A DNA stretch of 7,910 bases from an uncultured Gammaproteobacteria bacterium (GTDB lineage Bacteria > Pseudomonadota > Gammaproteobacteria > Steroidobacterales > Woeseiaceae): contig CALKYK010000419.1 of assembly GCA_938003715.1 (NCBI GenBank), forward strand, positions 1-7,910, written 5' to 3'. The number at the start of each line of letters is the position of its first letter. Positions within the stretch are counted from its first letter, which is position 1. Positions 1-6,728 of this stretch are shown piece by piece. Position numbers and translations under genes: made by a program. Under the pieces are notes generated by a model. That model did not search any database. It worked only from the letters and a program-made list of their open reading frames with translations, and was not told where the DNA came from.

Positions 1-493
1 CCGGTTGTCATTCGCAGTTCGTTATTATGTCAGGCAATTGGTCGTTCTGACGTATCCGACGACAGATTCTCTCCGAGAGTATTACGCTCTTTGTGGCACC
101 GCATTCTCAATGCATATCAGGAGGACAAATACGTTCAATCAAAAACGGCCGCAAAAAAAATTGGTTTCATTTGCTAAAAAGGCGTAAAAATCCAATATCA
201 TTTTCGCTAATTATTGGCGGCTAGTTGTTACTCTCTGCCGATCCCAAGCAATGCCCCCATGGCACGGCACCACACCGGTCCGCTCCTTGTCAATCTTTAG
301 AGTTGTCGCCGGGAATTTGCGCGTATGCCAATCAGCACTGTTTGACAGACTTTCCAAATGTCCAAGCGCAGCATTCCGTGTGGGACTCTAGCGTAATTGA
401 GTGATACTGAGTCGTGAAGTGTGGGGGTCAAACGGCAACGAGCGCCCCGATAACTGTTTATTAGCAACAATACTTTAGGTGCGAAAGATCTAA
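1..493. other. Intergenic region with no supported gene
   Basis: No open frame here looks like a protein. The first 240 bases are AT-rich, with runs of A and T around 158-190. The rest is of mixed composition. An open frame reads leftward from 629 to 297, but it is the antisense of the tRNA-like repeat at 494-564 and has no start signal, so I do not call it. I see no RNA gene or clear promoter. Confidence 0.6.
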
Positions 494-564
494 CCACGAA
501 CCAGGCGGTCGGGAGTTCGATCCGAGGCTCGTAGAGCGAGCCGACGAGCGTTGCCGCTTCGCGG
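494..564. repeat. tRNA-Arg-like repeat, copy A
   Basis: On the plus strand this reads like the 3' half of tRNA-Arg(ACG): anticodon loop CCACGAA (494-500), 3' anticodon arm CCAGG (501-505), variable region CGGTC (506-510), T-arm GGGAG (511-515) and T-loop TTCGATC (516-522). It then departs from tRNA. The following CGAGG does not pair with GGGAG, and the 5' anticodon arm (TCTAA) pairs poorly, so it is not a working tRNA. A stem-loop follows (GGCTCG 526-531 with CGAGCC 537-542). Positions 507-531 match 1538-1562 at 21 of 25 bases without gaps, and weaker matching continues to 564. It lies 3' of the minus-strand gene at 653-1153. Confidence 0.6.
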
Positions 565-569
565 CAACG
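549..569. repeat. Perfect 9-bp hairpin at the end of repeat copy A
   Basis: CGTTGCCGC (549-557) and GCGGCAACG (561-569) pair perfectly around a TTC loop. Such a tight GC hairpin can stall or stabilise a transcript end, here for minus-strand transcription leaving the 653-1153 gene. No T-tract follows on either strand, so it is not a typical intrinsic terminator. Repeat copy B keeps part of the left arm but lacks the loop and most of the right arm. Confidence 0.55.
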
Positions 570-614
570 AGCCAGCGCAGCCGCCGTCCATGTCTCCGGG
601 CGCCAACATAGGAA

Positions 615-642
615 GGAGTCCGCCAACATGGAGGCGGACTCC
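615..642 (-). terminator. Hairpin just 3' of the secreted-protein gene
   Basis: GGAGTCCGCC (615-624) pairs perfectly with GGCGGACTCC (633-642) around an 8-base loop. On the minus strand the hairpin begins 10 bases after the TAG stop at 653-655 and is followed by TTCCTAT. It is well placed to end that transcript. The weak T-tract makes it terminator-like rather than canonical. Confidence 0.55.
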
Positions 643-652
643 CGTCCGTTTA

Positions 653-1153
653 CTACTCTACGGTAATGCGGGTACCGGTGAATGACGGACAGCTTGCTGC
701 CAGCCAGACTCCGGCCGAATTGAAAATCTCCGCCACGCCGGAACCCGAATAGGCGCTGCCGTCTTCGCTGATCGAGATTTCGTTTCTGATGATGATCCAG
801 CCGTTATTGACGCCCGCTTCAAAGCGAAACATCTTGACAACGTTCTTGTAATCGTTGCCCCGGACGTGCTTCCAGATCATCGAGTGTTCCGACAGGCCGA
901 CCGGGTTTGTCGCCGGGACGACCTGTCCGGTACCGCCGAGCTCGTACTTGTGCAGAGCCCGGAACGAGGCGACAGTTTCCCCGGTGGCACAATTGGCGAC
1001 CACCACGTCAACGTCATAAAGGCCAACGATACGGCTGTGACGGGCCTTGATCTTGTCGTCGTCGTCCGAATCCGCGTGCACCTCGCTCTGCGCAACGAAC
1101 AATCCGAGCAAAAATGTCGCCGCGAGTCCAACAGTCTTTTTCAAGTGATTCAC
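653..1153 (-). CDS. Small secreted protein, lipocalin-like hypothetical family
   Basis: The 166-residue product probably acts in the periplasm or outside the cell; its function is unknown. I chose the GTG at 1151-1153 because GGAGG (1162-1166) sits 8 bases upstream. The ATG at 1166-1168 overlaps that ribosome site and would add MEDAE before the signal peptide. Residues 1-27 form a signal peptide: a lysine pair at 5-6, a hydrophobic core, and cleavage after VHA. An acidic run DSDDDD follows. The mature part has short alternating beta-type segments and only two cysteines, C55 in NCATG and C155 in ASCPSF near the terminal GTR, which could form a disulfide. The order (NC-TG, a central W, FRFE, late C then GTR) resembles a widespread family of exported hypothetical proteins with a lipocalin-like beta barrel; this is from memory. 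It is monocistronic, with a hairpin 3'. Confidence 0.78.
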   Translation of the reverse strand: MNHLKKTVGLAATFLLGLFVAQSEVHADSDDDDKIKARHSRIVGLYDVDVVVANCATGETVASFRALHKYELGGTGQVVPATNPVGLSEHSMIWKHVRGNDYKNVVKMFRFEAGVNNGWIIIRNEISISEDGSAYSGSGVAEIFNSAGVWLAASCPSFTGTRITVE

Positions 1154-1161
1154 TTCTGCAT

Positions 1162-1166
1162 CCTCC
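1162..1166 (-). promoter_or_regulatory. Shine-Dalgarno site that fixes a GTG start
   Basis: GGAGG on the minus strand lies 8 bases before the GTG at 1151-1153. The upstream ATG (1166-1168) overlaps the site itself, so the GTG start is favoured, and the signal peptide then begins at the protein's N-terminus. Confidence 0.7.
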
Positions 1167-1168
1167 AT

Positions 1169-1525
1169 CGTTGTCCGGCACCGAGCCGACTGGCCAGGTC
1201 ACCGGCGTCTTGTTCGGCTGGAAAGATAGGCACGAGAACCGCGGGTGCCCATGGAGCCTTAATGGAGAAAAGCTGGAGTTTTTGTGTACCTGTATGAAGC
1301 GCTCAATCAGCGCCCCCCGGGTCGGATGCGCCCCGCCGGTAGTTCGCAAATCGCTTCGAATGGGGTACGCCCAAATCGATGCCTGGTCAGTCACGGAAAC
1401 AGGTCATGAACCGGCCGAGATCCCAGACAATCAGTCGGTCATCTAACGATTTCGCACAGGACATTCTCCTGTGCCGGCGGGAAAAGGTCCTGTATTCAGT
1501 TAGTTACGAGATCCGGACCAGTTGG
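1169..1525. other. Intergenic region with one hairpin
   Basis: No gene is supported here. The open frames on both strands have no protein character or start signal. The part nearest 1169 should hold the promoter of the 653-1153 gene, but I could not find a convincing -35/-10 pair. The one clear structure is a hairpin: GCACAGGA (1454-1461) and TCCTGTGC (1467-1474) pair perfectly around CATTC. No T-tract follows on either strand, so its role as a terminator or a protein site is undecided. Confidence 0.55.
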
Positions 1526-1592
1526 CTACGAACACCCGGTTGGTAGATCGATCCGAGACTCGCGCAGCGAGCAGACAATTGTTGTCGCGCGG
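1526..1592. repeat. tRNA-Arg-like repeat, copy B
   Basis: This is the second, more diverged copy of the element at 494-564. It starts with CTACGAA (1526-1532), the usual tRNA-Arg(ACG) anticodon loop, preceded by GG, but the arm that should follow is altered. Positions 1538-1562 match 507-531 at 21 of 25 bases. The CTCG/CGAG stem is kept (1559-1562 with 1568-1571), and matching runs on to GCGG at 1589-1592. It ends exactly against the stop codon of the 1593-1832 gene, so like copy A it sits at the 3' end of a small minus-strand gene for an exported protein. Confidence 0.58.
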
Positions 1593-1832
1593 CTAGTTCT
1601 GCTCCGTCACGATCGGTCCGCCGATCGCATCGCGCAAGCGATCCTTTTCAAGATCCGTCAGGCCCTGGCTGCCCGTACCGCATACCGTCTTCGGGAAGCG
1701 CGTGCCGGCAATGTGCACTTTCCTGCATCCGTCCGAAAAACCGGCGACAGTATCGGCGTTTTCGCCACTGGTTACGCAGGCTGACGGCAGTGCAGCCAGA
1801 CCGGACAAAGCCAGAATCCTGACCCATTTCAT
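1593..1832 (-). CDS. Small probable lipoprotein, function unknown
   Basis: A 79-residue product. The ATG at 1830-1832 is chosen because GGAGGAGG (1838-1845) stands 5 bases upstream and the signal sequence starts there. An in-frame ATG 36 bases further upstream would put a charged stretch before the signal. Residues 1-18 look like a lipoprotein signal (K2, R5, a hydrophobic core, then LPSA before C19). The lipobox is imperfect because P16 occupies -3 and L15 is at -4, so lipidation is likely but not certain. The residue after C19 is V, which does not favour inner-membrane retention. The mature part contains CRKVHIAGTRFPKTVC, resembling small exported proteobacterial proteins with a C-x-TGSR-x-VC pattern (from memory), then a charged helix-like stretch, DLEKDRLRDAI. 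It is separated from the receptor gene by a probable terminator, so it is probably transcribed alone. Confidence 0.65.
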   Translation of the reverse strand: MKWVRILALSGLAALPSACVTSGENADTVAGFSDGCRKVHIAGTRFPKTVCGTGSQGLTDLEKDRLRDAIGGPIVTEQN

Positions 1833-1837
1833 CGCGT

Positions 1838-1845
1838 CCTCCTCC
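1838..1845 (-). promoter_or_regulatory. Strong Shine-Dalgarno site of the lipoprotein gene
   Basis: GGAGGAGG on the minus strand, 5 bases before the ATG at 1830-1832. It is the strongest ribosome site in the window and supports the short 79-residue form over the longer frame. Confidence 0.72.
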
Positions 1846-1966
1846 CTGCTTTTGAAGCGGAATCGCAATCGATCCGGGTAGAGTGTGCCATATTTCGCCG
1901 CGCCCCGTATCCGGCCATGGTTTCTGCGCCTGCCGTGCGAACGTTGCAGCGCGAGCCTTCACAACA

Positions 1967-1994
1967 AAGCCGACTTCCTTTCCGAAGCCGGCTT
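1967..1994 (-). terminator. Probable terminator of the receptor gene
   Basis: On the minus strand AAGCCGGCTTC (1994-1984) pairs with GAAGTCGGCTT (1977-1967) over 11 positions, with one G-U pair and a 6-base loop. The sequence TGTTGTG follows. It starts 36 bases after the stop of the receptor gene and lies upstream of the lipoprotein gene. The stem is strong and the T-tract short. Confidence 0.65.
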
Positions 1995-2030
1995 GGTCAA
2001 ACAGTTACTGACTGAATCTGATTCTTGTGA

Positions 2031-4805
2031 TCAGAAATCGAACGCGTAGTTGGCCTGCACATAGTAGGTGCGGCCGAAAGCGTCTGTGTAGCGTGGATCC
2101 CAGCCAACCTGGTGACCCGCACCACCCGTGCGAAGAGACAGCGGTGGTTCCCGATCGGCAAGGTTTTCGACGCCCACGGTCAGGCCGAGGCTGTCATTCA
2201 GCATCATGTAGCGCAGCTGGTAGTTGATGACCGTGTAAGACGGTACCTCCAGTTGAACCGTCGTCGTCGGCCCCTGACCGAGCGGCACACCCGTTCCCGT
2301 GATCTCGACCGTTTGTGCCTGGTCGTAGTAGCCGTCACGGTAGTTGGCCCACAGCGTGTGCGTGAAGTCACCGTGATACAGGGCCGCGCTCAGGTTCGCG
2401 ATGTTGCGGAACACGACGGCATCGTCGTTGCCGAAACGGCCCAGGCTGCTGCCCGTCAGCGAGCTTTCCGCCTCGATCACGTAGGTGCCGAGGAGGCTCA
2501 GGTCGAGCTGGGCGTTGCCGATCTCAGTGCCGTAGCTGAAGCTGTAATCGACACCCGACTGCTTGCGCGTACCCGCATTGACGGCGGCCTGAATGATGGC
2601 GAGAAACTCCTGGCCGGTGGCCAGGTTCGTTTTCGTCGTAAACAGATGCCGGTACGTTTCCGCGTTGTTGAATATCTGGCTTTCGGTCAGGCGCTCGACC
2701 AGGTTGTCCAGCTCGATGTTCCAGTAGTCGATCGTCATGTCGAAGTTGTCGATCGGCCTGACAACGGTGCCGAACGTGAACTGCGTGGAGCTTTCGAAAG
2801 TCAGCAGGCCCGAACCCTGGCGGAAGACGTCGTACTGGTCACCCGTTGCGGATGTACGGCAGTACTGGTTCAAAGGATCGTTCGGGTCCTGGAACGGACA
2901 AACGAAGGTGCCGGAGGTCACACCGAACTCCGACAGAGGCTCGCCGATCTCGCGCATCGATGGTGCCTTGAAGCCCGTACCGTAAGAGCCGCGAAGCGCG
3001 ACCGCGTCATTGACATTCCACAGCAGGCTGACCTTGTAAGTCAGATCGTCGTCACCGTTGTCGATATCTCCGCCGTTCAGCTTGTCTTCGACTGCAGCGA
3101 TGTCGTCATAGCGCAAGGCGACGGTCGCCTCGAAATTGTCAGTGACCGGCAGCAGCAGCTCACTGTAGATTCCCCACTGGCTGCGATCCAGCTCGTACTC
3201 GGTGTCCTTGGACAGGAACAGCAGCAGCTCGTCGCGGTTTGCATCGGCGATGCTCCGGTCATAGTTGGTTGTGCGGAAGTCGAAACCGACGGCGAGCATT
3301 GCTTCACCGCTACGCATGTCGAAAACCGGCCTGGACACCTGGCCATCGATGACGTGCATTTCGTTCTTCACGACGTCCCAGTCGCCGCTGTACACAGTTG
3401 GGTCGAGCGCTGCCTGGTCGGACTCCGAGAACTGGTCCTGAGCCGCGAAGATATTGAACGACGCGGAGGATGCCGCGGCAACGAACTCGTCGAGGAGCAA
3501 CCAGCCGGTGGGATAGTCCTGGTCGATTTCGGTCGTCGAATACGTGTAGCCGACCGTCCAGTCGAACGCATCGGCGATGCCATCGAGACCGACCGACATG
3601 TTTACTGAATCGATATCGTAACGCGTCGTCCGGTTGTTGGCCGGCACGGCACGCCAGCTTCCGGTCACTTCGCCGGCCTGCGACAGCTCGGCAGGAGTCA
3701 GGTAGGCAAAAACCTCGTCCTGAACCAGTTGCGGAACCGGTTCGCCCTCAGACCAGAGCGGAATCTCGCCGGTCGGGTAGGGCGCGATGCGCGCCGTCAT
3801 CTCGAACTGCGATGCCAGCACGGTGGCCCAGCCCTGGATATTCTCGGTGAGGTTTACCCGCCCATTTACCGTGAAGCTGTCACGCTCCGATTCCGGAAGA
3901 ATCTCGAGCGTGCTCGTGTAGTCGAATCGGCATGTCTCGCCATCCGGTGTGGTCTGCGTTGCGCAGGTGCCACCATTCGCCAGCGCGTTCGGATTGAAGC
4001 CTCGAATCAGGCTGCCGAAACCGGCCGTATAGACGTACGCATTACCCGGAATCGAGTTGGCGGACGAATTCTGGAAATACATTTCCTGGTTGTTGTGGTT
4101 GAAGAATACAAATCCGGTCCTTGCGAAATCCCGATCCGCGGCGCGCAGCTGGTCCTGCGTCTCGTGGCTGTAACTCGCAACAACGCTGTAGCCGTCGGAT
4201 CCGAGATCGCCGAATCCGGTGACAATATCGAAGTTCCAGCGATCGCCGCCGTCGTTGCTCGGACGATCGCTGCGGACATTGACCGTAGTGCGATCCACGG
4301 AATCCTTCAGCATGAAGTTGACCACGCCGGCAATTGCATCGGATCCGTACAACGCGCTTGCGCCGTCAGTCAGGATGTGGACCTGCTCGACGGCCGCAAG
4401 GGGAATGTTGTTGAGGTCGATACTGCTGCCGGAATCGGCCGGTGCCATTCGCCGTCCGTTCAGGAGACTCAAAGTGTACTGGTCACCGATCGCGCGCAGG
4501 TTGGCGGTACGAATACCCCCGCCGCTGCCACCGACCGAGTCGGAAGACGTAATGAATCCCTGCATGGCCGGGACCGATTCGATCAGGTCGCCTGCATTGG
4601 TAATGCCCTGACGATCGATCTGCTCAGCACCAAAAACCTGGATCGGCAACGATCCGTCCAGATCGACGCGCTTGATCGCCGAACCCGTTACGACGATTTC
4701 CTCAAGCTCCCCGCCTTCATCCTGTGCAAACGATGCACCTGCCGGTGCAAGCGTTGCGCTGACGATGAAGGCAAGGGTCTTGCACTTGCTCGTCTGAATT
4801 CTCAT
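2031..4805 (-). CDS. TonB-dependent outer-membrane receptor
   Basis: A 924-residue outer-membrane active transporter that imports a large or scarce ligand using energy from TonB-ExbB-ExbD. The ATG at 4803-4805 is used because it directly precedes the signal peptide (residues 1-27, cleavage after ASFA) and has a G-rich ribosome site (GGGGGG, 4815-4820). The next in-frame ATG lies 13 codons upstream. A TonB-box-like EEIVVTG follows at 35-41. The plug domain spans about 50-168 and carries DLIESVPAM, NLRAIGDQYTLSLLNGRR and GASALYGSDAIAGVVNFML. The remainder is the beta barrel, with aromatic alternating strands and a C-terminus of YAFDF, typical for recognition by the barrel-assembly machinery. 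Two cysteine pairs, around GGTCATQ...ETC and TFVCPF...QYC, probably brace external loops. Length and order are normal for the family. Its neighbours, a GPH symporter and a GH3 glycosidase, suggest a carbohydrate ligand; the sequence does not prove this, and a siderophore cannot be excluded. Confidence 0.96.
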   Translation of the reverse strand: MRIQTSKCKTLAFIVSATLAPAGASFAQDEGGELEEIVVTGSAIKRVDLDGSLPIQVFGAEQIDRQGITNAGDLIESVPAMQGFITSSDSVGGSGGGIRTANLRAIGDQYTLSLLNGRRMAPADSGSSIDLNNIPLAAVEQVHILTDGASALYGSDAIAGVVNFMLKDSVDRTTVNVRSDRPSNDGGDRWNFDIVTGFGDLGSDGYSVVASYSHETQDQLRAADRDFARTGFVFFNHNNQEMYFQNSSANSIPGNAYVYTAGFGSLIRGFNPNALANGGTCATQTTPDGETCRFDYTSTLEILPESERDSFTVNGRVNLTENIQGWATVLASQFEMTARIAPYPTGEIPLWSEGEPVPQLVQDEVFAYLTPAELSQAGEVTGSWRAVPANNRTTRYDIDSVNMSVGLDGIADAFDWTVGYTYSTTEIDQDYPTGWLLLDEFVAAASSASFNIFAAQDQFSESDQAALDPTVYSGDWDVVKNEMHVIDGQVSRPVFDMRSGEAMLAVGFDFRTTNYDRSIADANRDELLLFLSKDTEYELDRSQWGIYSELLLPVTDNFEATVALRYDDIAAVEDKLNGGDIDNGDDDLTYKVSLLWNVNDAVALRGSYGTGFKAPSMREIGEPLSEFGVTSGTFVCPFQDPNDPLNQYCRTSATGDQYDVFRQGSGLLTFESSTQFTFGTVVRPIDNFDMTIDYWNIELDNLVERLTESQIFNNAETYRHLFTTKTNLATGQEFLAIIQAAVNAGTRKQSGVDYSFSYGTEIGNAQLDLSLLGTYVIEAESSLTGSSLGRFGNDDAVVFRNIANLSAALYHGDFTHTLWANYRDGYYDQAQTVEITGTGVPLGQGPTTTVQLEVPSYTVINYQLRYMMLNDSLGLTVGVENLADREPPLSLRTGGAGHQVGWDPRYTDAFGRTYYVQANYAFDF

Positions 4806-4912
4806 TTTGGATTTCCCCCCGCAAAAACTTTTGGATGTTTGCAAATGACCTGAACTTTAACGACGTAAAAAAACAACGCGATTTCTTTTTGGTCAGCTGC
4901 TGTTGGAGCGGG

Positions 4913-4933
4913 ATTGTAGCAATTGCGACGCAA
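4913..4933 (-). promoter_or_regulatory. Candidate promoter region of the receptor gene
   Basis: On the minus strand TACAAT (4918-4913) is a good -10 box about 108 bases before the receptor start. No strong -35 stands at the usual distance. Two short palindromes lie just upstream: GCAATTGC (4919-4926) and TTGCG-A-CGCAA (4923-4933). A weak -35 plus palindromes would suit an activated or repressed promoter. This is a candidate only. Confidence 0.3.
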
Positions 4934-5025
4934 CCCAAAACGATCCGGATAGACACGAATGTTATGTGTCAGGCGTCGTATTCGGTTTGGTCATATCGTC
5001 CACTTGAACTGCATTTTTTGTAGGT

Positions 5026-5068
5026 GAATTTCTTTGTCAACGGACGCACTTTTTGTTGACAGAAATTC
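5026..5068. repeat. Imperfect inverted repeat upstream of the receptor gene
   Basis: GAATTTCTTTGTCAAC (5026-5041) is the reverse complement of GTTGACAGAAATTC (5055-5068) except for two extra T residues, with 13 bases between. The arms could bind a dimeric regulator or form a hairpin. It lies 173 bases past the symporter stop and 220 bases before the receptor start. The TTGACA in each arm resembles the half-site of the operator at 6661-6678, but with the half-sites pointing outward and widely spaced. Confidence 0.5.
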
Positions 5069-5241
5069 CGGGATCATTCGTTAATGGCATATAACGTCGA
5101 CTGATTTATCAATCGAACGGCCTGAATGAAAACCGGGCGAGCAGGAGTTGTTAGCGGGGATTGCGCCGCGGCGCTACGACGATTACATAAAAGCAGAGCT
5201 GCGCAGTCTGGGAGTTTTTTTCTTGCGCTGCCGGATTCCGA

Positions 5242-6615
5242 TCAACTCGGAGCGTGTCGCTCCTTGAGTTCGCGCTCCATCGTGCCGAGCATCTTCCTGT
5301 CGATCCTGTAAAAGAGAATTGCGACGGCGCCGGCGATCGCCAGCAGCGCGGGCAGGATACTGAACAGGAAGCGGATGCCGGCCATTGCCGTTTCGGTCTG
5401 CTCGACGTTTGCGACGAAGCCGAACCAGCTGAGAACCACGCCAGCCAGGCCAGTGCCAAAGGCGAGACCGAGTTTCTGCGCAAACAGCAGGCTCGAGAAA
5501 ATGAGACCGGTCGTGCGCCGCCCCGTCTTCCACTCGCCGTAAGCCGCAGTGTCCGTATACATCGACCAGACCAGTGGCGGCGTTGGGCCAATCACCAGTG
5601 CGCCTATGCAGTTCACCGCGACCATCGTCCAGTACTGGTCCGGCGGGATGACGTAGAACACGGCCATGCTCAACGCATTGGCAATCGTCAACGTTACCAG
5701 CAGCGTGCGTTTTTCAAAGTAGTCACACAATCTCTTGGTCAGCGTTATGCCTATCAGCACCGCGAGCGTGCCGAGCGACATGAAAACCGTAGTCTTGTCC
5801 CAAATCCAGAAAATGCGCGTGCCGTCATCGCCCACGTAGTACTTGAAGTAGTACAGGATCGAACCGTTCCTCGCCGCCACGTTCATCAACGTGAAGATCG
5901 CCGCGGCAAACAGCGCGATCCAGGGGCCGTTCCGCAGCAGAAGGTGAAAGTCCCGCGTGATCTTTGCGTCTTCCTGCACCGGTCGCACGCGTTCCTTCGT
6001 CGTCGCAAACGTGATCCAGAACAGCGCAACCGAGACCACGGCGAAAATCGCCATCGTCAGCTTGAAACCGAGCGCCTCGTCGCCACCGCCCAACGTGTTT
6101 TTCATGAACGGGACGAAGGTAACGATCAGCCACGCCGCCGAAAACGCGCAGAAGAAGCGGTAGCTCGCCACCCTCGTGCGCTCCACCGAAGAGTGCGATA
6201 TCACGCCCATCAGCGCGGAGTAGGGCACGTTGATCACCGTGTAGGCCAGCATCACCAGCGTGTAGGTGCAGTACGCATAGATGAGCCTGCCGGTCTCCGA
6301 CAGGTCCGGACCGGCGAACATCGGATAGCCGCAAAGCCCGTACGGCACCGCTGCCCATAGAAGGTACGGCCGGAACTTGCCCCAGCGCGTTTCGGTGCGG
6401 TCGGCGACCAGCCCCATGGCCGGGTCGCTCAGGGCATCGACGACCTTCGTCACCAGGAACATCGTGCCCACTGCGATGGGCGACAGCCCGAAGACGTCGG
6501 TGTAGTAATAGAGCAGGAAGACATTGAAGAACTGGAAGTAGAAGTTCGACGCTGTATCGCCGAGGCCATAGCCCAGCTTCTCGGTGAACTTCAGTTTTTC
6601 GGACGCCCCAGACAC
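5242..6615 (-). CDS. GPH-family sugar:cation symporter (MelB-like MFS)
   Basis: A 457-residue inner-membrane transporter, normal length for the glycoside-pentoside-hexuronide:cation symporter family. It would import a glycoside with H+ or Na+. I start at the GTG 6613-6615, 7 bases after GGAG (6623-6626). The open frame runs on upstream, but through the operator and with no transporter sequence. Family signatures: EKLGYGLGDTASN (12-24), VVDALSDPAMG (58-68), DRTETRWGKFRPY (72-84), and MYTDTAAYGEWKTGRR (352-367) before a helix with K381. Aligned from memory with E. coli MelB, D60 and D64 match the cation-site D55 and D59, K381 matches K377, and N24 replaces the sugar-binding D19. About 12 hydrophobic segments are visible, ending in a basic tail. 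The divergent GH3 gene and shared operator suggest that it feeds sugar to that enzyme. Confidence 0.93.
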   Translation of the reverse strand: MSGASEKLKFTEKLGYGLGDTASNFYFQFFNVFLLYYYTDVFGLSPIAVGTMFLVTKVVDALSDPAMGLVADRTETRWGKFRPYLLWAAVPYGLCGYPMFAGPDLSETGRLIYAYCTYTLVMLAYTVINVPYSALMGVISHSSVERTRVASYRFFCAFSAAWLIVTFVPFMKNTLGGGDEALGFKLTMAIFAVVSVALFWITFATTKERVRPVQEDAKITRDFHLLLRNGPWIALFAAAIFTLMNVAARNGSILYYFKYYVGDDGTRIFWIWDKTTVFMSLGTLAVLIGITLTKRLCDYFEKRTLLVTLTIANALSMAVFYVIPPDQYWTMVAVNCIGALVIGPTPPLVWSMYTDTAAYGEWKTGRRTTGLIFSSLLFAQKLGLAFGTGLAGVVLSWFGFVANVEQTETAMAGIRFLFSILPALLAIAGAVAILFYRIDRKMLGTMERELKERHAPS

Positions 6616-6622
6616 GGCCTGT

Positions 6623-6626
6623 CTCC
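6623..6626 (-). promoter_or_regulatory. Shine-Dalgarno site supporting the symporter GTG start
   Basis: GGAG on the minus strand lies 7 bases before the GTG at 6613-6615. That start places the conserved EKLGYGLGD segment at residue 12, as expected for the family. Confidence 0.55.
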
Positions 6627-6660
6627 GCTCATTATTCTTGTGCCGGGTATAGTCCCCGAT

Positions 6661-6678
6661 ATTGACAGCGCTGTCAAT
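6661..6678. promoter_or_regulatory. Palindromic operator, probable LacI-family repressor site
   Basis: ATTGACAGCGCTGTCAAT is a perfect 18-bp palindrome with the central GCGC/CG step typical of LacI-family operators in sugar loci. It lies in the divergent spacer, 45 bases before the symporter GTG and 139 bases before the GH3 ATG. Each strand contains TTGACA inside the palindrome, which can serve as a -35 box. On the minus strand TATACC (6651-6646) follows at 20 bases; on the plus strand TAAACA (6685-6690) follows at 17. Both -10 boxes are weak. A repressor bound here would block transcription in both directions until sugar appears. No regulator gene is in the window. Confidence 0.75.
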
Positions 6679-6728
6679 CGCTGTTAAACAAGGGCTCCGT
6701 CCGCGCGAGCATGGCGCCCGAAAAGGTG

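Larger units (their letters stand above)
4806..5241. other. Spacer between symporter and receptor genes
   Basis: These 436 bases are AT-richer than the flanking genes and contain no supported coding sequence. The spacer should carry the receptor's promoter on the minus strand, and its length suggests the receptor is transcribed separately from the symporter. Inside it are a -10-like box with overlapping short palindromes (4913-4933) and a long inverted repeat (5026-5068). A run of seven or more T at about 5215-5221 follows GC-rich sequence on the plus strand, but that is the wrong orientation to end the symporter transcript. Confidence 0.6.

Noticed and set aside
5..187. 60-codon plus-strand frame at the left edge
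   Set aside because: It needs a TTG start, has no ribosome site and shows no recognisable protein character.
494..531. A functional tRNA-Arg gene
   Set aside because: There is no acceptor stem, D-arm or 3' T-stem partner, and the 5' anticodon arm is mismatched. Only a fragment resembles tRNA.
297..629. 110-codon minus-strand open frame
   Set aside because: Part of its translation (RIELPTAWFVVRS) is the antisense reading of tRNA-like sequence, a common artefact. It has no ribosome site, and its start lies inside the hairpin at 615-642.
1454..1474. Hairpin as the terminator of the lipoprotein gene
   Set aside because: It lies about 120 bases past the stop codon and no T-tract follows on the minus strand. 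I kept it only as a structural note.
2112..4853. Long plus-strand frames of 498 and 374 codons opposite the receptor gene
   Set aside because: They are antisense shadows of a GC-rich gene whose own frame is full length and motif-rich. Their translations are Arg/Val-rich and show no domain.
5056..5095. Plus-strand promoter from TTGACA at 5056 with TTAATG or TATAAC
   Set aside because: The spacings are 19 and 28 bases, and it would fire into the 3' end of the symporter with no plus-strand gene to serve.
5254..6360. 368-codon plus-strand frame opposite the symporter gene
   Set aside because: An antisense shadow with Arg/His-rich low-information translation. The minus strand encodes clear GPH signatures over the same bases.
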